A DNA stretch of 16,585 nt from Deltaproteobacteria bacterium (GTDB taxonomy: Bacteria; Desulfobacterota; GWC2-55-46): contig JAKAIQ010000013.1 in assembly GCA_021825035.1 (NCBI GenBank), positions 1 to 16,585 of the forward strand, in the 5' to 3' direction. Within the stretch, counting starts at the first letter, position 1; each line of letters opens with the position of its first letter. Shown here piece after piece: positions 13,777 through 16,585 of the stretch. The notes under the pieces were generated by a model that had not been told where the DNA came from, searched no databases, and saw only the letters and a program-made list of their open reading frames with translations. A program made the position numbers and the translations under genes.

Positions 13777-15126
13777 CTATGAGACGGCCTTTGCAAATTC
13801 GTCCGCGAAGAAGTCCATCTCTTCCCTTGAGTTCATCTCCGTGGCGCAGACAAGGATGTGCCTGTCGAGCGCCGCGTAGAACCTCTCCAGCGCAAGGCCG
13901 CCTATTATGCCCTTTCTCAGAAGTTTTCTCAGCGCCGGTTGAGGGCCTGAGCCGAGCGTTATGGCGAATTCATTGAAGACCGGCGCATCGAAGGCCGCCC
14001 TTACGCCGTCTATCGCAAGCAGCCTTTCCCTGAGATACGCGGCCTTCGAGAGGTTGAGGCGCGAGAGGCTCATGAGGCCGCCCTTGCCGAGGCTCACCAT
14101 GTGTATGGCCGCCATCAGGGCGCACAGGCCGTGGTTGGTGCAGATGTTCGAAGTCGCCTTCTCCCTTCTTATGTGCTGCTCCCTTGTGGCGAACGTGAGG
14201 CAAAAGGCCCTGTTGCCGGACCTGTCCGACGTCTGTCCGACGAGCCTTCCCGGCATCTGCCGGACGAATTCGTTTTTTATGGCCATGAAGCCGAGATAAG
14301 GGCCGCCGAAGTTGAGCGCGTTGCCGAAGGACTGCATCTCGCCCACGGCAATGTCGCACCCGGACTCGCCCGGCGGCTTCAAAAGCCCGAGGGATACCGG
14401 CTCCGTGACGACCGCTATGAGAAGGCCGCCGTTCGCGTGGATGACTCCGGCAAGGGCTTCAAGGTCTTCGAGGCAGCCGAAGAAGTTCGGGTGCTGGACG
14501 ACGAGGCATGCGGCCCCCCTGGATTCGACGCTAATGGCGTCCGGGATGGTCGTGCCGGATTCGGTGCCGAACGGGAGCTCGCGGACGTCCCCGCCGGAGC
14601 CTCTCAGATAGGTCTTTACGGTCTCGCGGTACTCCGGATGCAGGACGCCGCTTAAAAGCACCTTGTCCCTGCCGGTTATGCGCCGGGCCATGAGCGCCGC
14701 TTCGGCCGCGGCCGAAGCCCCGTCATAGAGCGAGGCGTTCGCGACGTCCATGCCGGTGAGTTCGCAGACAAGGGTCTGGTATTCGAATATCGCCTGAAGC
14801 GTGCCCTGGCTTATCTCCGGCTGGTAGGGAGTGTAGGCCGTGAAAAACTCTGACCTCGAAGCGAGGCTTCTCACCGCGGACGGGATATAGTGGTTGTACG
14901 CGCCGGCGCCGAGAAAGCTCGAATACTCATCGACCGTGGAGTTCCGGCGGCCAAGCCTTTTCAGGGCAGATGCCAGCTCCTGTTCCGATAGACCTTCCGG
15001 CAGTCCGAGCAACCCCCTCAACCTCAGGCCTTCGGGCACTCCCTTCAGAAGGTCATCGATCGACGAGGCCCCGACAGACGCGAGGATCTTTTCAAAATCC
15101 TTTTCTGTATGAGGTATGTAAGGCAA
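13777..15126 (-). CDS. gcvPA: Glycine dehydrogenase (decarboxylating) subunit 1 (P-protein, N-terminal half)
   Basis: A 449-residue PLP-fold subunit that pairs with GcvPB to form active P-protein. It has the typical start YIPHTEKD, then GAGAYNHYIPSAVRSLASR, FFTAYTPYQPEISQGTLQ, and NASLYDGASAAAEAALMA, all strongly conserved in GcvPA. It lacks the PLP lysine motif, as expected; that is in GcvPB. The start is TTG at 15126, since the family's first residues follow at once and no in-frame ATG is near. It begins 15 bases after the gcvH stop and precedes gcvPB by 82 bases. That spacer holds a CCCGCG/CGCGGG hairpin (13712-13729). Length is normal. Confidence 0.95.
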   Translation of the reverse strand: MPYIPHTEKDFEKILASVGASSIDDLLKGVPEGLRLRGLLGLPEGLSEQELASALKRLGRRNSTVDEYSSFLGAGAYNHYIPSAVRSLASRSEFFTAYTPYQPEISQGTLQAIFEYQTLVCELTGMDVANASLYDGASAAAEAALMARRITGRDKVLLSGVLHPEYRETVKTYLRGSGGDVRELPFGTESGTTIPDAISVESRGAACLVVQHPNFFGCLEDLEALAGVIHANGGLLIAVVTEPVSLGLLKPPGESGCDIAVGEMQSFGNALNFGGPYLGFMAIKNEFVRQMPGRLVGQTSDRSGNRAFCLTFATREQHIRREKATSNICTNHGLCALMAAIHMVSLGKGGLMSLSRLNLSKAAYLRERLLAIDGVRAAFDAPVFNEFAITLGSGPQPALRKLLRKGIIGGLALERFYAALDRHILVCATEMNSREEMDFFADEFAKAVS

Positions 15127-15141
15127 TTTGAGCGTTCCGGA

Positions 15142-15528
15142 CTATTTCTCTTCTTCTACGTACTTCTGGTATTCGTCTGACGACATGAGGTCTTCGACCT
15201 CTTTCGGATTGCTCATCTCGACCTTTATCATCCACGCGTCCCCGTAAGGGTCTTCGTTTATGGCCTCCGGGCTGTCAATTATGGCGTCGTTGACCTCGGC
15301 GACGCTGCCGCTCACCGGAGAGTAGAGGTCGGAGACGGCCTTTACCGACTCGACGACCCCGAAAGGCTCGTTCTTCGTGACCGAGCCCCCTTCCGACGGC
15401 AGCTCAACGTAGACGACGTCTCCGAGAGAGTCCTGGGCGTAATCGGTTATCCCGACGGTGGCCGTATTCCCCTCGACCTTGAGCCACTCGTGCTCTTTGG
15501 TATATTTAAGGTCCTTCGGAAACTCCAT
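15142..15528 (-). CDS. gcvH: Glycine cleavage system H protein
   Basis: A 128-residue lipoyl carrier that shuttles the aminomethyl group from P-protein to T-protein and is reoxidised by L-protein. The lipoylated Lys63 is in GVVESVKAVSDLYSP. Family signs also include YTKEHEWL (9-16), GITDYAQDSLGDVVYVELP (26-44) and the end EYQKYVEEE. I start it at ATG 15528 because GGAG lies 7 bases upstream; a TTG two codons earlier lies too close to that site. It is 101 bases after gcvT and 15 before gcvPA, within the gcv operon. Confidence 0.96.
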   Translation of the reverse strand: MEFPKDLKYTKEHEWLKVEGNTATVGITDYAQDSLGDVVYVELPSEGGSVTKNEPFGVVESVKAVSDLYSPVSGSVAEVNDAIIDSPEAINEDPYGDAWMIKVEMSNPKEVEDLMSSDEYQKYVEEEK

Positions 15529-15574
15529 ATGCAATCTCCTTTCTTTATATTCTCGGCCTTCCGAAACGCATATC

Positions 15575-15596
15575 CTTGCGAAGGGCGTTCCGCAAG
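15575..15596 (-). repeat. Small hairpin between gcvT and gcvH
   Basis: CTTGCG (15575-15580) and CGCAAG (15591-15596) pair around a 10-base loop inside the 101-base gcvT-gcvH gap. It is not followed by a T-run. It may affect mRNA processing. Confidence 0.3.
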
Positions 15597-15622
15597 CCGA
15601 TGTTCATGCCTGACGGCGGATG

Positions 15623-15639
15623 CGGCTCTTCAAGAGCCG
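15623..15639 (-). repeat. Hairpin with the gcvT stop codon in its loop
   Basis: On the minus strand CGGCTCT pairs with AGAGCCG (7 bases) and the 3-base loop is exactly the TGA stop of gcvT (15630-15632). No T-run follows. See the findings. Confidence 0.5.
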
Positions 15640-16585
15640 GCCTGCTTCGCCTCCTTAGCGCTTTCCTTCCTGTAGAAGGGCGGCTTTGTGACCGAGGCCC
15701 TCGCGTTCCTGCCCCTTATCATTACGTCGAGCTTCATGCCCGGCTCGCTCGCCCCCGGCTCGACGAGGCACATGGCCACGCCAGCCCTGAGCGACGGAGA
15801 AAGGGTCCCGCTCGTGACGTATCCGGCTTTTTTCCCTTCCTTCAGCACTTCATAACCCGCCCTCGGCACGCCGGGGTCTTCCATCTTTATCCCGGCAAGT
15901 GTCCTTTCAAGCCCGTTTGAGGCCTGCTTCATCAGGGCTTCTTTCCCGATGAAGTCCTTCTTATCAAGCCTCACGTATTTTTTCAGGCCCGCTTCAAGGG
16001 GCGTTATCGTCTCGGAGAGCTCGTGTCCGTAAAGTGGATATCCCATCTCGAGCCTCAGGGTGTCCCTGGCGCCTAACCCCACGGGAAGTATCCCGTGTTC
16101 CCGGCCTGAATCCATTATAGCCTTCCAGACGGCCGCGGCGGCCGCTGGGTCGAAGTAAAGCTCGAAGCCGTCTTCGCCGGTATATCCCGTCCGGGAGATT
16201 ATGGCGTCGTGCCCGGCCACGGACGCGACAACAAAATGAAAATGCCCTATGCCGTCCGGATTTACGGAAAGAAGCGGCCTTAAAACCTCAACCGAAAAAG
16301 GCCCCTGCAACGCGAGCTGGGCGTAGCTTGCGCTCAAGTCTTTCACGGCCACCGCCCCTGGGCTGTTCTCGCGCATCCATTTGAAGGCCATCCCGGTATT
16401 GGATGCGTTCACACAGACCAGAAACCTATTCTTATCTAACCTGTCAGCAAGTCGGTCGCCCACCACGCCGCCGCCGGGATAGCATACGGGCGTGTACTGG
16501 CACTGGCCGTCCACGACCCTCTCCACGTCGTTCGTTATGAGGCGCTGCACGGCTCCGAGGGCGTCCGGGCCGGTTATCTCGACCT
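15630..16585 (-). CDS. gcvT: Glycine cleavage T protein (aminomethyltransferase), start outside the window
   Basis: About 317 residues are visible; the frame runs to the right edge, with EITGPDALGAVQRLITND at the edge, so some 45-50 N-terminal residues are missing. The T protein takes the aminomethyl group from lipoyl-GcvH, transfers the methylene to tetrahydrofolate and releases ammonia. Family signs: YTPVCYPGGGVVGD, where the last Asp fits the catalytic Asp of the usual GGVxDD motif and the first Asp is Gly here; FLVCVNASNT; SRTGYTGEDGFELYF; LGARDTLRLEMGYPLYGHEL; and TSGTLSPSLRAGVAMCLV. The in-frame GTG at 16550 is only an internal codon. It is the first visible gene of the gcvT-H-PA-PB operon. 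Confidence 0.94.
   Translation of the reverse strand, partial: VEITGPDALGAVQRLITNDVERVVDGQCQYTPVCYPGGGVVGDRLADRLDKNRFLVCVNASNTGMAFKWMRENSPGAVAVKDLSASYAQLALQGPFSVEVLRPLLSVNPDGIGHFHFVVASVAGHDAIISRTGYTGEDGFELYFDPAAAAAVWKAIMDSGREHGILPVGLGARDTLRLEMGYPLYGHELSETITPLEAGLKKYVRLDKKDFIGKEALMKQASNGLERTLAGIKMEDPGVPRAGYEVLKEGKKAGYVTSGTLSPSLRAGVAMCLVEPGASEPGMKLDVMIRGRNARASVTKPPFYRKESAKEAKQAGS

Noticed and set aside
1..16585. CRISPR arrays, insertion sequences, tRNA or rRNA genes
   Set aside because: I found no regularly spaced repeats, transposase motifs, terminal repeats or tRNA-like cloverleaf sequences by reading both strands.

Overview
The window is a GC-rich (roughly 60 %) bacterial chromosomal segment, gene-dense, with no mobile element, CRISPR array, rRNA or tRNA that I can see. 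The codon habits (AGG for Arg, ATA for Ile, CTC/CTT for Leu), the two-subunit glycine decarboxylase (gcvPA/gcvPB), a three-cysteine sulfide:quinone oxidoreductase and an archaeal-like nicotinate phosphoribosyltransferase suggest an anaerobic or microaerophilic deltaproteobacterial-type (Desulfobacterota or Nitrospirota-like) organism. That placement is an inference; there is no marker RNA to fix it.

Layout, left to right. 1-430 (-): the N-terminal part of the transcription-repair coupling factor Mfd, cut by the window edge. It diverges from clpB (652-3288, +), which encodes a complete ClpB disaggregase. The clpB leader holds a sigma70-like promoter, a small hairpin and an 8-codon upstream ORF whose stop codon overlaps the clpB Shine-Dalgarno. 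3289-3517 holds a very long two-part perfect hairpin and then a TTG-started gene (3518-3934, +) for a secreted acidic protein. 4032-5901 (-): a rhomboid protease followed by nicotinate phosphoribosyltransferase, probably one operon behind a TTGACA promoter. 6080-6757 (-): a DUF2249-hemerythrin protein with a clear intrinsic terminator. 6758-7106 is a 349-base stretch without a convincing gene.

7107-9096 (-) is an arsR - DUF2892 - sqr cluster. The ArsR-family protein has two cysteines placed much like those of dithiol persulfide sensors (SqrR/BigR). Its start region carries a TTTC-N8-GAAA inverted repeat centred on a strong -10 box. Together they look like a sulfide/persulfide-responsive sulfide oxidation operon. 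Divergent from it is tpx (thiol peroxidase, 9259-9780, +).

9836-10708 (-) is an aldo/keto reductase with Glu at the usual catalytic Asp position. 10827-11141 (+) is a small unrecognised ORF. 11187-12044 (+) is an unusual fusion of a ferritin-like (rubrerythrin-type) domain to a response-regulator receiver domain. 12156-16585 (-) is the glycine cleavage operon in the transcription order gcvT (5' end outside the window), gcvH, gcvPA, gcvPB.

Functionally the segment mixes housekeeping (Mfd, ClpB, NAD salvage, glycine cleavage) with redox and stress functions (hemerythrin, sulfide oxidation, thiol peroxidase, ferritin-like/REC sensor). The best candidates for something not well described are the ferritin-like-REC fusion, the arsR-DUF2892-sqr module with its predicted leaderless, self-regulated arsR, and the structured clpB leader.
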